Source of the DNA: Bacteroidota bacterium | GTDB taxonomy: Bacteria; Bacteroidota; Bacteroidia; Bacteroidales; Bacteroidaceae | DNA: 13,679 nt | Assembly (NCBI GenBank): GCA_023458215.1 | Contig: JAEXAJ010000070.1 | Coordinates: forward strand, 1 to 13,679 | Reading direction: 5' to 3' | Shown here: positions 1 to 7,182 of the stretch, piece by piece | Layout: every line of letters starts with the position of its first letter | How positions within the stretch are numbered: the stretch's first letter is position 1 | The notes under the pieces: model-generated | Databases searched by the model: none | Told to the model about the DNA's origin: nothing | The model's input: only the letters and a program-made list of their open reading frames with translations | Position numbers and translations under genes: made by a program

Positions 1-360
1 GTGCTTGGAATAGGCTAATGCTTTAGTAGGAAATACTATAATAGAGTTTCTTTTAGAATTGATTTCAAGAGTTGTAGCTCCAATACCAGGTATTCTCTTG
101 TCTACAATACCATGTGGCATCTTATCAAAATAGTCAGGTAACATGTGCTTCTTACCAGTGAATGCAGAACCATCTCCTGCATATTCCTCTTGCCCTATGG
201 GAAAGCCTGAGAGGTCTTTGATGATAGTAGTAGGAGTTATCTCTATATTATTATCCTTCAAGTCTCTTATGGTTTGGTATTCTCTTTCTGTCAGGTTGTC
301 CCAATCTATTATATCTGCATAGGTATTATAAACAGTCTTATCATTCAATACACCTTTCAT
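1..360 (-). CDS. partial hypothetical protein, N-terminal 120 residues, possible P-loop/helicase-like
   Basis: An ATG at 360 (minus strand) opens a frame that stays open for 120 codons to the window edge, so the C-terminus is missing. The residues look like real protein: a charged N-terminus, then MPHGIVDKRIPGIGATTLEI (residues 81-100) and NSIIVFPTKALAYSK (105-119). GIGATT resembles a Walker A loop (GxGKT) in which the lysine is replaced by alanine. The strand IIVFPTKALA resembles motif Ia of superfamily 2 helicases, where a hydrophobic strand leads into PTxxLA. A DEAD-like or other P-loop fold is therefore an inference from two short motifs, not a firm identification; the missing lysine argues against a normal ATPase. 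The frame is also open upstream of the ATG back to a stop at 448-450, but no ATG occurs there. It lies downstream of the integrase on the same strand, behind a hairpin and a candidate promoter, so it is probably an element gene with its own transcript. Confidence 0.65.
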   Translation of the reverse strand, partial: MKGVLNDKTVYNTYADIIDWDNLTEREYQTIRDLKDNNIEITPTTIIKDLSGFPIGQEEYAGDGSAFTGKKHMLPDYFDKMPHGIVDKRIPGIGATTLEINSKRNSIIVFPTKALAYSKH

Positions 361-399
361 CCCACTTAGATTTGATATATTATTAATAAAGTAAGTGAG

Positions 400-430
400 C
401 AAATGTAATAAAGAATCTCCATAGTGCAAC
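400..430 (-). promoter_or_regulatory. candidate Bacteroides-type promoter for the left-edge gene
   Basis: On the minus strand TACATTTG (407-400) matches the Bacteroidetes -7 consensus TAnnTTTG. GTTG (430-427) lies 19 bases upstream and matches three of four bases of the -33 box TTTG. Transcription would begin near 393, about 33 bases before the ATG at 360. The -33 box falls in the loop of the integrase terminator hairpin, so the two elements overlap. Confidence 0.4.
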
Positions 431-448
431 CAACTACAGAGATTCTTT
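410..448 (-). terminator. hairpin terminator behind the integrase
   Basis: Read on the minus strand, AAAGAATCTCTGTAGT pairs with ACTATGGAGATTCTTT to give a 16-bp stem with a 7-base loop (426-432). Two of the pairs are G·U. In a plus-strand RNA the same positions would be C·A mismatches, so the structure is better formed in the integrase transcript. The stem starts within the second of two in-frame stops after the integrase (TAG 454-456, TAA 448-450). The T-run after it is short and interrupted, so termination may be partial. Confidence 0.55.
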
Positions 449-453
449 TAACA

Positions 454-1662
454 CTACTTCAACTCTTCACTTCCAAATACACAAGCTATTACTTTCTCAT
501 TGAGTACACTAATTGGAGAGTAATCCTTTTTAATATATCCCTCAGTCACTCTATGAGCTGATGAGTGATTCAAAGCAAAGCCTACCTCTGCTGTACTTGC
601 TCCACAATTATTTTGAGCTATGGTAGCCCATGAATGCCTGAAATTGTAGATACAAATATCAGGAAGCCCATTATGCTTGCAATAAGGTTTCAAGCCACAA
701 TTTACATTGATATTAAAACAATTACTATCCTGATACCTTTCATTGAAGCTCAGTAAATACTCAGTTTCAGACTTATACTTTTCAAATAAGGACAATAACC
801 TTTCAGGTATCTTTATCTCCAAATATGCTCCATCTCTCCTAAACTTCTTAGTTTTCTGTCTATGATAGCATAACCTATCTCCCTTAAGGTTCTCCTTTCT
901 CAACTCATATAAATCTGCTGTATTCATACCTGCTAAACAAAAAACCATCTCTGCTACATCTCTACTAAGTTCAGATAATGAGGATTTTAGTTTTGTTTCA
1001 GGTATCACACCTTGAAAGAAACTTTGAAGAACAGGAATATCCAATGCTCTTTTCTCAGGTACATCAGCTTTGGGTATTTCAATCTTCCTAAATGGTTGGA
1101 GCTTTATTCTAATGATATTCTTATCATAGTCATTATACTCTTCAAGTGCTGCATTATAAATCATCCTGATACAAGTTGGGTACATCTCCTTTGCCCTACT
1201 ACTAGCAGATAAAGAATTAATCCAATCCTGAATAAACTTGGTAGTCAGCTTTGAGAACATCACATTATTTGATTTTGCAAACTTCTCTAAAGACTGATAT
1301 GCCCATTTATAGTTCTTGGCATTTCTTACCATCTTTCTAATTGTAGCCATTTCAAAAGCATACCTCCTTGCATACTGTGAGAAAGATATATCCTCATCAA
1401 TATTCTGCAAGTAAGAGATAACCTCATGTATATCCCAATTTGAAGCTTCTACTGCATTTAACCTATCATTGTAACCCTTAATCAAATTTGAGCAATAAGA
1501 GAGAATTTCAAGGTCTTTAATTTCATTCTTCCTCAACTTTGACTTATCCACTGCTTTATCAGTTTTAATATACCCAATCTTCCTGTTATGAGTAATTCTT
1601 ATGTAAACAGGGAACAATTCATCACTTCTTTGCACTCTAATGCAAGTTTTAAAAGTTGCCAT
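454..1662 (-). CDS. tyrosine recombinase / phage-type site-specific integrase
   Basis: This protein of about 402 residues (404 if an ATG two codons upstream is used) belongs to the tyrosine recombinases common in Bacteroides mobile elements. Numbering from the longer start: residues 3-40 form an arm-type DNA-binding N-terminus (VYIRITHNRKIGYIKTDK), about 95-190 the SAM-like core-binding domain, and about 205-390 the catalytic domain. Visible active-site residues are the beta-hairpin lysine in RQKTKK (K272), R344 and H345 in YNFRHSWAT, H368 in LNHSS and the nucleophile Y378 in TEGYIKK. Two usual residues are absent: the first catalytic arginine (LAGMNTADLYEL has Asn249 there) and the first His of HxxR (Tyr341). 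The second start, encoding MATFKTCIRVQR, is preferred because it gives the usual N-terminus. It probably catalyses integration and excision of the element whose end it marks. Identity as a tyrosine recombinase is secure; activity and target site are inferred. Confidence 0.9.
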   Translation of the reverse strand: MATFKTCIRVQRSDELFPVYIRITHNRKIGYIKTDKAVDKSKLRKNEIKDLEILSYCSNLIKGYNDRLNAVEASNWDIHEVISYLQNIDEDISFSQYARRYAFEMATIRKMVRNAKNYKWAYQSLEKFAKSNNVMFSKLTTKFIQDWINSLSASSRAKEMYPTCIRMIYNAALEEYNDYDKNIIRIKLQPFRKIEIPKADVPEKRALDIPVLQSFFQGVIPETKLKSSLSELSRDVAEMVFCLAGMNTADLYELRKENLKGDRLCYHRQKTKKFRRDGAYLEIKIPERLLSLFEKYKSETEYLLSFNERYQDSNCFNINVNCGLKPYCKHNGLPDICIYNFRHSWATIAQNNCGASTAEVGFALNHSSAHRVTEGYIKKDYSPISVLNEKVIACVFGSEELK

Positions 1663-1702
1663 AATCATCTAATAATCAATAGTTAAACATTCATTTTTTA
1701 GT

Positions 1703-1742
1703 GTAAACATTCTCCTAGTTTACTGTAAACATACAGTAAACA
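1703..1742. repeat. helically phased GTAAACA repeats upstream of the integrase
   Basis: The heptamer GTAAACA occurs at 1703-1709, 1725-1731 and 1736-1742, at spacings of 22 and 11 bases, that is two turns and one turn of the helix. A degenerate copy (TTAAACA) is at 1683-1689. Copies in phase on one face of the DNA suggest cooperative binding of a protein, for example integrase arm-type sites, an excisionase, or a repressor of integrase expression. Confidence 0.6.
1718..1741. promoter_or_regulatory. perfect 10-bp inverted repeat, possible operator or recombinase site
   Basis: GTTTACTGTA (1718-1727) and TACAGTAAAC (1732-1741) are perfect reverse complements separated by 4 bases. The dyad lies 56 bases upstream of the first integrase ATG. 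Read on the minus strand it contains TATGTTTA, one base from the Bacteroidetes -7 box, so a protein bound here could block the integrase promoter. A crossover site for the recombinase is the alternative reading. Confidence 0.5.
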
Positions 1743-1785
1743 CAAGAGTAGAAAAGCTCTCTAAAACAGACTTTACAGCATAGAA

Positions 1786-1817
1786 AAAGGGATTCACTTA
1801 TCAGAGTAAATCCCTTT
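1786..1817 (-). terminator. rho-independent terminator of ppdK
   Basis: On the minus strand AAAGGGATTTACT pairs with AGTGAATCCCTTT, a 13-bp stem with one U·G pair and a 6-base loop, followed by a run of five T. It begins 36 bases after the ppdK stop. The wobble pair forms only in minus-strand RNA, consistent with service to ppdK. Confidence 0.8.
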
Positions 1818-1852
1818 AACTTATTGATTATAAGATATTATATCTTTCTTTA

Positions 1853-4573
1853 TCAGCCTTCAATTGCCGCCTGTGCCGCTGCCAGACGTGCGATAGGCAC
1901 ACGGAACGGAGAACAGCTGACATAATTCAGACCTACTTTGTGGCAGAATTTCACGGAAGAAGGTTCACCACCATGCTCACCGCAAATACCACACTTCAAA
2001 TCCGGACGTGAAGCACGGCCTTTCTCGGTAGCCATTCGTATCAACTGTCCTACGCCCTTTTGGTCGAGTACTTGGAATGGGTCTACTTTCAGAATCTTCT
2101 TCTCCAAATAAATCGGGAGGAAAGAAGCAATATCATCACGAGAATAACCGAAGGTCATTTGGGTCAAGTCGTTCGTACCGAAGGAGAAGAATTCTGCGGA
2201 AGACGCAATACGGTCGGCAGTCAAAGCTGCACGAGGAATCTCGATCATTGTACCTACTTTAAAGTCAATGCTATCACCCAGTTCGGCAAATAACTTAGCC
2301 GCTTCAGCGCGAATAACTTCTTCTTGTTGCTGGAATTCATATACAATACCGGTCAATGGTACCATAATTTCAGGATGTGTTTCTACACCTTCTTTCTTCA
2401 ATTCCAAAGCAGCACCAAGGATAGCGCGTGTTTGCATCTGAGTGATTTCGGGATAAGTATTACCCAGACGGCAACCACGGTGACCCAACATCGGATTATG
2501 TTCGCAGAGTGCTTCTACACGTTGCTGGATATATTGCAAACTTACACCCATGGTATCAGCCATTTCTTGTTGTCCCTTCAAATCATGCGGAACAAATTCA
2601 TGCAAAGGAGGATCGAGCAGACGAACAGTAACCGGACATCCTGCCATTGCCTCGAAGATACCTTTAAAGTCGGCTTGCTGATAAGGAAGAATCTTTGCCA
2701 AAGCCTTGCGACGTCCTTCTGCATTTTCTGCAAGAATCATTTCGCGCATAGCTTTGATCTTCTCTCCTTCAAAGAACATGTGTTCCGTACGGCAAAGACC
2801 GATACCCACTGCACCAAAATCACGTGCAACCTTTGCATCGTGGGGAGTATCTGCATTGGTGCGTACTTGAAGTTTGGTATATTTATCAGCCAATGTCATC
2901 AACTCGGCAAAATCGCCCGATAACTCGGCAGCTTTTGTTTCTACTTGACCTTTATATACTTCACCGGTGCTACCATTCAAAGAAATGTAGTCACCCTCTT
3001 TCAACAGAACACCGTCCACTTCTACCGTACGGGCTTTGTAGTCAATGTTCAGGGCACCTGCACCCGACACACAACATTTACCCATACCGCGAGCTACTAC
3101 GGCTGCATGCGAGGTCATACCTCCACGAGCTGTAAGGATACCTTCGGCAACTGCCATACCAGCCAAGTCTTCGGGAGAAGTCTCGATACGTACCATAACC
3201 ACTTTCTTTGCAGCAGCATGCCATTCAGCAGCATCGTCGGCAAAGAAAACAATCTGTCCGCAAGCTGCACCCGGAGAAGCAGGAAGACCACGAGTCAACA
3301 CTTGAGCTTGTTTCAAAGCTGCTTTATCAAATACCGGATGAAGTAATTCGTCCAATTTATTGGGCTCACAACGAAGCAGGGTGGTTTTTTCGTCAATCAT
3401 ACCCTGGTGGAGCAGGTCTGTGGCAATCTTCACCATTGCGGCACCCGTACGTTTACCATTACGAGTCTGGAGGAACCATAGTTTGCCATCCTGTACGGTG
3501 AACTCCATGTCCTGCATGTCTTTGTAGTGATTTTCAAGTTTGGTTTGCAAAGCATCCAACTCTTTGTAAATCTCAGGCATAGCCTCTTCCATAGAAGGAT
3601 AATTGGCGGCACGGTCTTCTTCGCTCACTCCGGCCAATTCAGCCCAACGTTTAGAACCGATTATAGTAATCTGCTGCGGAGTACGGATTCCGGCAACAAC
3701 GTCTTCACCTTGCGCATTGATAAGGTACTCACCATTAAAGATGTCTTCACCCGTACCGGCGTCACGGCTAAAGCAAACACCCGTAGCAGAAGTCTCACCC
3801 ATGTTACCGAATACCATTGCCTGAACCGTTACTGCTGTTCCCCATTCGTCAGGAATACCCTCCATCTTACGATAAAGAATAGCACGCTCGTTCATCCAAG
3901 AATTGAATACGGCGCAAACAGCCCCCCACAATTGTTCGTAGGCACAGGTCGGGAAGTCCTTTCCTGTCTGTTCTTTCACAGCAGCTTTGAACTTCTTTAC
4001 TAATTCTTTGAGGTCTTCTACTTCCAACTCATTATCGAGTTTCACGCCTTTAGCATGCTTCACCTCTTCTATAATTTCTTCGAACGGATCGACCGCTTCT
4101 TTGTTTACGGGCTTCATACCCAATACAACATCGCCATACATCTGCACAAAGCGACGGTAAGAGTCCCATGCAAAACGAGCATTGTCGGTTCTACGGGTCA
4201 AACCTTCTACAACTTCATCATTCAAGCCAAGGTTCAGAATGGTATCCATCATACCCGGCATAGAAGCGCGAGCACCGGAACGTACAGAAACCAACAACGG
4301 GTTTTCTACGTCACCAAACTTTGAACGCATCAATGTTTCTACATGTGCTATGGCTTTTTCGACTTCCTGCTGCAACAGGGCAACTACTTTTTCTTGCCCC
4401 ATTTCATTATATTCAGTACAAACTTCTGTCGTAATTGTAAAACCGGGAGGAACCGGAACTCCGATAAGGTTCATTTCTGCAAGATTAGCCCCTTTACCTC
4501 CCAAAAGGTTTTTCATGTCGGCCTTTCCTTCTGCCTGTCCATTACCAAAGGTATAAACTCTTTTTTTGTCCAT
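1853..4573 (-). CDS. ppdK: pyruvate, phosphate dikinase
   Basis: This 906-residue cytoplasmic enzyme interconverts pyruvate + ATP + phosphate and phosphoenolpyruvate + AMP + pyrophosphate. In anaerobic Bacteroidetes it can work in glycolysis or gluconeogenesis. The N-terminal nucleotide-binding domain shows LLGGKGANLAEM (23-34) and SVRSGARASMPGMMDT (96-111). The central swivelling domain carries the phosphorylated histidine in GGMTSHAAVVARGMGKCCVSG (H489), with the conserved Thr487 two residues before it that regulatory kinases modify in some organisms. The C-terminal PEP/pyruvate barrel shows RTEHMF (595-600), SFGTNDLTQMTFGYSRDD (797-814) and the catalytic cysteine in CGICGEHGGEP (C864). All domains are complete and the length is normal for the family. 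It stands alone on the minus strand, divergent from rlmD, with its own promoter and terminator. The mobile element lies directly behind its 3' end and has not damaged the coding sequence. Confidence 0.98.
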   Translation of the reverse strand: MDKKRVYTFGNGQAEGKADMKNLLGGKGANLAEMNLIGVPVPPGFTITTEVCTEYNEMGQEKVVALLQQEVEKAIAHVETLMRSKFGDVENPLLVSVRSGARASMPGMMDTILNLGLNDEVVEGLTRRTDNARFAWDSYRRFVQMYGDVVLGMKPVNKEAVDPFEEIIEEVKHAKGVKLDNELEVEDLKELVKKFKAAVKEQTGKDFPTCAYEQLWGAVCAVFNSWMNERAILYRKMEGIPDEWGTAVTVQAMVFGNMGETSATGVCFSRDAGTGEDIFNGEYLINAQGEDVVAGIRTPQQITIIGSKRWAELAGVSEEDRAANYPSMEEAMPEIYKELDALQTKLENHYKDMQDMEFTVQDGKLWFLQTRNGKRTGAAMVKIATDLLHQGMIDEKTTLLRCEPNKLDELLHPVFDKAALKQAQVLTRGLPASPGAACGQIVFFADDAAEWHAAAKKVVMVRIETSPEDLAGMAVAEGILTARGGMTSHAAVVARGMGKCCVSGAGALNIDYKARTVEVDGVLLKEGDYISLNGSTGEVYKGQVETKAAELSGDFAELMTLADKYTKLQVRTNADTPHDAKVARDFGAVGIGLCRTEHMFFEGEKIKAMREMILAENAEGRRKALAKILPYQQADFKGIFEAMAGCPVTVRLLDPPLHEFVPHDLKGQQEMADTMGVSLQYIQQRVEALCEHNPMLGHRGCRLGNTYPEITQMQTRAILGAALELKKEGVETHPEIMVPLTGIVYEFQQQEEVIRAEAAKLFAELGDSIDFKVGTMIEIPRAALTADRIASSAEFFSFGTNDLTQMTFGYSRDDIASFLPIYLEKKILKVDPFQVLDQKGVGQLIRMATEKGRASRPDLKCGICGEHGGEPSSVKFCHKVGLNYVSCSPFRVPIARLAAAQAAIEG

Positions 4574-4620
4574 AATAAAAATTTAAAGTTTTTGATTGTG
4601 ATTTTTTCCTTTTCTGTTCG

Positions 4621-4650
4621 CAAATCTAAGGATATTTCGCAGACTAGAAA
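4621..4650 (-). promoter_or_regulatory. candidate ppdK promoter
   Basis: On the minus strand TAGATTTG (4628-4621) matches the -7 consensus TAnnTTTG. TTTC (4650-4647), 18 bases upstream, is a three-of-four match to the -33 TTTG box. Predicted start near 4614 would give a leader of about 40 bases. Confidence 0.5.
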
Positions 4651-4742
4651 ACTTTTTCTGAAAAAACTTTATACGAAAATGCAATTTCGACATTGCAATA
4701 TTTAATATTTCGATTCATAGAGAGAAATCCCGAAAAAATGTC

Positions 4743-4750
4743 TACTTTTG
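4743..4750 (+). promoter_or_regulatory. -7 box of the rlmD promoter
   Basis: TACTTTTG matches TAnnTTTG exactly and lies 28 bases before the rlmD GTG start. No good -33 TTTG box was found at the expected 19-21 bases upstream, so support rests on the -7 element and position. Confidence 0.5.
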
Positions 4751-4778
4751 TACCAAAATTTATTAGATTGGTGTAAAA

Positions 4779-6200
4779 GTGGCAAGAAAGAGAAAAGAGC
4801 TTCCCCTACTGGAGAAGATAACAATTACGGATGTGGCTGCCGAAGGAAAAGCTATCGCAAAAGTCAATGATTTGGTAATTTTCGTACCATACGTCGTGCC
4901 AGGCGACGTTGTTGATCTGCAAATTAAGAGAAAAAAACATCATTATGCTGAAGCCGAAGCGGTGAAGTTCCATGAGTATTCACCCGTAAGAGCTGTTCCA
5001 TTCTGCCAACATTATGGAGTTTGCGGAGGTTGCAAATGGCAAGTTCTCCCCTATTCCGAACAAATCAAGTACAAACAGAAGCAAGTTACGGATAACCTCA
5101 CGCGTATCGGGAAAATAGAACTTCCGGAGATTTCTCCGATATTAGGTTCCGAAAAGACACAGTTCTATCGGAATAAACTGGAGTTTACTTTTTCGAACAA
5201 GCGTTGGTTGACCTACGAAGAAGTTCAGCAAAATGTGGTTTATGAACAGATGAATGCAGTAGGGTTCCATATTCCGAATGCTTTCGATAAAGTATTGGCC
5301 ATAGAAAAGTGCTGGTTACAGGATGATATTTCCAACCGTATCCGCAATGCGGTACGTGACTATGCATACGAACATAATTACTCGTTCATCAATCTGCGTA
5401 GTCAGGAAGGTATGCTGCGCAATATGATTGTACGTACTTCCTCTACGGGCGAATTAATGGTAATCCTCATCTGCAAAATAGAGAAGGATGAAGAGATGGT
5501 ATTATTCAAGAATTTATTGCAATACGTAGCAGACACATTCCCCGAAATTACTTCTCTTCTATACATTATTAATAATAAGTGTAACGATACCATCACAGAC
5601 CTCGACGTCTACACCTTCAAAGGCAATGATCATATCTTTGAAGAAATGGAAGGTTTGCGCTTCAAAGTAGGGCCCAAATCTTTCTACCAGACCAACTCCG
5701 AGCAAGCATACAACCTCTATAAGATTGCACGCAATTTTGCGGGGCTTACGGGCAAAGAATTGGTTTACGACCTCTACACAGGCACCGGAACCATTGCCAA
5801 CTTTGTAGCCAAACAAGCTCGTCAGGTGATCGGCATCGAGTACGTGCCCGAAGCCATTGAAGATGCCAAGGTCAATGCAGAGATCAATGGCATAAAAAAC
5901 ACATTATTCTTTGCCGGAGACATGAAAGACATGCTGACGCAAGACTTCATCAACCAATATGGACGTCCTGATGTCATCATCACCGATCCTCCTCGTGCCG
6001 GAATGCATCAGGATGTGGTTGATGTCATTCTCTTTGCCGAGCCGAAACGTATTGTATACGTCAGCTGTAACCCTGCTACCCAAGCACGCGACTTGCAATT
6101 GCTCGATGTAAAATACAAGGTGACGGCTGTTCAACCTGTAGATATGTTCCCGCACACTCATCATGTAGAGAATGTGGTACTTTTGGAAATTAAAAATTGA
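4779..6200 (+). CDS. rlmD: 23S rRNA (uracil-5-)-methyltransferase, RlmD/RumA family
   Basis: This 473-residue enzyme transfers a methyl group from S-adenosylmethionine to C5 of a uridine in 23S rRNA (U1939 for Escherichia coli RlmD). An N-terminal TRAM domain (about 8-65) is followed by iron-sulphur cluster cysteines in FCQHYGVCGGCKW (C76, C82, C85) with C178 as the likely fourth ligand. The Rossmann methyltransferase domain has DLYTGTGT (331-338), TDPPRAG (402-408) and the nucleophile in YVSCNPAT (C430). All key residues are present. The start is GTG, giving MARKRKELPLL; no ATG suits better. It is divergent from ppdK and is followed 61 bases later by a pseudouridine synthase gene on the same strand. 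The final codons (EIKN-stop) lie in an AT-rich intergenic repeat. Which uridine is modified (RlmD, RlmC or dual type) cannot be settled from sequence alone. Confidence 0.93.
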   Translation: MARKRKELPLLEKITITDVAAEGKAIAKVNDLVIFVPYVVPGDVVDLQIKRKKHHYAEAEAVKFHEYSPVRAVPFCQHYGVCGGCKWQVLPYSEQIKYKQKQVTDNLTRIGKIELPEISPILGSEKTQFYRNKLEFTFSNKRWLTYEEVQQNVVYEQMNAVGFHIPNAFDKVLAIEKCWLQDDISNRIRNAVRDYAYEHNYSFINLRSQEGMLRNMIVRTSSTGELMVILICKIEKDEEMVLFKNLLQYVADTFPEITSLLYIINNKCNDTITDLDVYTFKGNDHIFEEMEGLRFKVGPKSFYQTNSEQAYNLYKIARNFAGLTGKELVYDLYTGTGTIANFVAKQARQVIGIEYVPEAIEDAKVNAEINGIKNTLFFAGDMKDMLTQDFINQYGRPDVIITDPPRAGMHQDVVDVILFAEPKRIVYVSCNPATQARDLQLLDVKYKVTAVQPVDMFPHTHHVENVVLLEIKN

Positions 6201-6213
6201 GAATTAAAAATTA
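6188..6213. repeat. AT-rich tandem repeat at the rlmD 3' end
   Basis: AATTAAAAATT occurs at 6188-6198 and again at 6202-6212, a 14-base period, followed by a degenerate third copy. The first copy encodes the last residues and the stop codon of rlmD. Such AT-rich repeats after stop codons occur in Bacteroides genomes; no function is visible here. Confidence 0.6.
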
Positions 6214-6221
6214 AAAAATGA

Positions 6222-6240
6222 ATGCTGAATAATTCGGCAT
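6222..6240 (+). other. small hairpin between rlmD and the pseudouridine synthase gene
   Basis: ATGCTGAA and TTCGGCAT form an 8-bp stem (one U·G pair on the plus strand) with loop TAA. No T-run follows, so it is not a clear intrinsic terminator. It ends 21 bases before the next GTG start and could be an mRNA processing or stability element. Confidence 0.4.
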
Positions 6241-6261
6241 CAAATATTAATCATTACCAAC

Positions 6262-7173
6262 GTGGCAAAAGAAAGAATCGTAGCAAGAGCCCGCACACAA
6301 TATACGGACTACATGGTAAAGGAACCTATGGAACTCATGGAGTTTCTGGCCGCCAAAATGCCGGATGCCAGCCGTACCAAACTGAAGTCTCTATTAAGCA
6401 AGCGGATCGTATATGTGGATAGTGTAATCACCACTCAATTCAACTTCCCTCTGAAACCGGGCATGAAAGTACAAATCAGCCGTGAGAAAGGAAGAAAAGA
6501 GTTCAATCATAAGCTGATAAAGATCGTATACGAAGATGCTTACATCATTGTCATTGAGAAGATGCAAGGATTGTTGTCTGTAAATACAGACAGACAGAAA
6601 GAGCGCACAGCTTCTACTATATTAAACGAATATGTTCAGCGTTCGGGAAAGCAAAACCGTGTTTATATAGTACATCGCTTAGATCGTGACACTTCCGGGT
6701 TGATGATGTTTGCTAAAGATGAAAAAACCCAAAACACGCTGCGCGACAATTGGCATGAGATCGTTTTCGACCGTCGTTATGTAGCAGTTGTTTCCGGAGA
6801 AATGGAAAAGAATGCAGGCTCAGTATCCTCATGGCTTACCGACCGTACACTTTATGTATATTCCAGCCCCACGGACGACGGCGGCAAACAAGCAATCACC
6901 CATTACCGCACCATCAAACGCGCCAATGGTTTTTCTTTGGTAGAACTGAACCTTGAAACAGGACGAAAGAACCAGATACGTGTACACATGCAAGACCTAG
7001 GACATCCCATTATAGGTGACGGACGATACGGACTGGAAGAGGTTAATCCGATAGGAAGGTTAGCGTTGCACGCTTTTAAGCTTTGCTTCTATCATCCGGT
7101 GACCGGTGAGAAAATGAGCTTTGAAACACCTTATCCCGCAGACTTCAAAAAACTGTTTCTGAAAAAGCAATAA
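6262..7173 (+). CDS. RluA/RluD-family RNA pseudouridine synthase
   Basis: This 303-residue enzyme isomerises uridine to pseudouridine in RNA, most likely rRNA. The N-terminal part (about 20-75) resembles an S4-type RNA-binding domain (KSLLSKRIVYVDSVIT, LKPGMKVQI). The catalytic domain has the family signature HRLDRDTSGLMMFAK (138-152) with the catalytic Asp141, and later LNLETGRKNQIRVHMQDLGHPIIGD (229-253), a conserved active-site segment. The start is GTG; the next in-frame ATG would cut into the N-terminal domain. It probably shares a transcript with rlmD, and both act on RNA. The exact target (RluA, RluC or RluD type position) is not readable from the motifs, so no symbol is given. A two-way terminator follows the stop. 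Confidence 0.9.
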   Translation: MAKERIVARARTQYTDYMVKEPMELMEFLAAKMPDASRTKLKSLLSKRIVYVDSVITTQFNFPLKPGMKVQISREKGRKEFNHKLIKIVYEDAYIIVIEKMQGLLSVNTDRQKERTASTILNEYVQRSGKQNRVYIVHRLDRDTSGLMMFAKDEKTQNTLRDNWHEIVFDRRYVAVVSGEMEKNAGSVSSWLTDRTLYVYSSPTDDGGKQAITHYRTIKRANGFSLVELNLETGRKNQIRVHMQDLGHPIIGDGRYGLEEVNPIGRLALHAFKLCFYHPVTGEKMSFETPYPADFKKLFLKKQ

Positions 7174-7182
7174 AACACTCCT

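Larger units (their letters stand above)
1..1852. mobile_element. putative right end of an integrated mobile element (integrase side)
   Basis: The segment from the left edge to just before ppdK differs from the rest of the window. It is visibly AT-rich (18 G+C in the 60 bases 481-540, against 33 in the 60 bases 3061-3120 inside ppdK). Its genes favour AGA for arginine and ATA for isoleucine; all four arginines of the left-edge gene are AGA. It carries a tyrosine integrase with its start facing ppdK, and the integrase upstream region has phased repeats. Integrase-at-the-edge next to the 3' end of a housekeeping gene is the usual layout of prophages, satellites and integrative elements. The other end, and so any matching attachment repeat, is outside the window. 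The exact right boundary is not determined; it lies somewhere between about 1670 and the ppdK stop at 1853. Type of element is unknown. Confidence 0.6.

Noticed and set aside
361..453. Readthrough fusion of the integrase with the next gene, which is in the same frame
   Set aside because: Two in-frame stops (TAG 454-456, TAA 448-450) and a terminator hairpin separate them; no slippery site was seen.
1682..1742. CRISPR array suggested by the short GTAAACA repeats
   Set aside because: The repeats are only 7 bases and at 11-22 base spacing, far too short for CRISPR repeats and spacers.
2060..4324. Several plus-strand open frames of 60-199 codons inside ppdK
   Set aside because: They lie antisense to a complete, well-conserved ppdK gene, have no recognisable domains and follow from its codon pattern.
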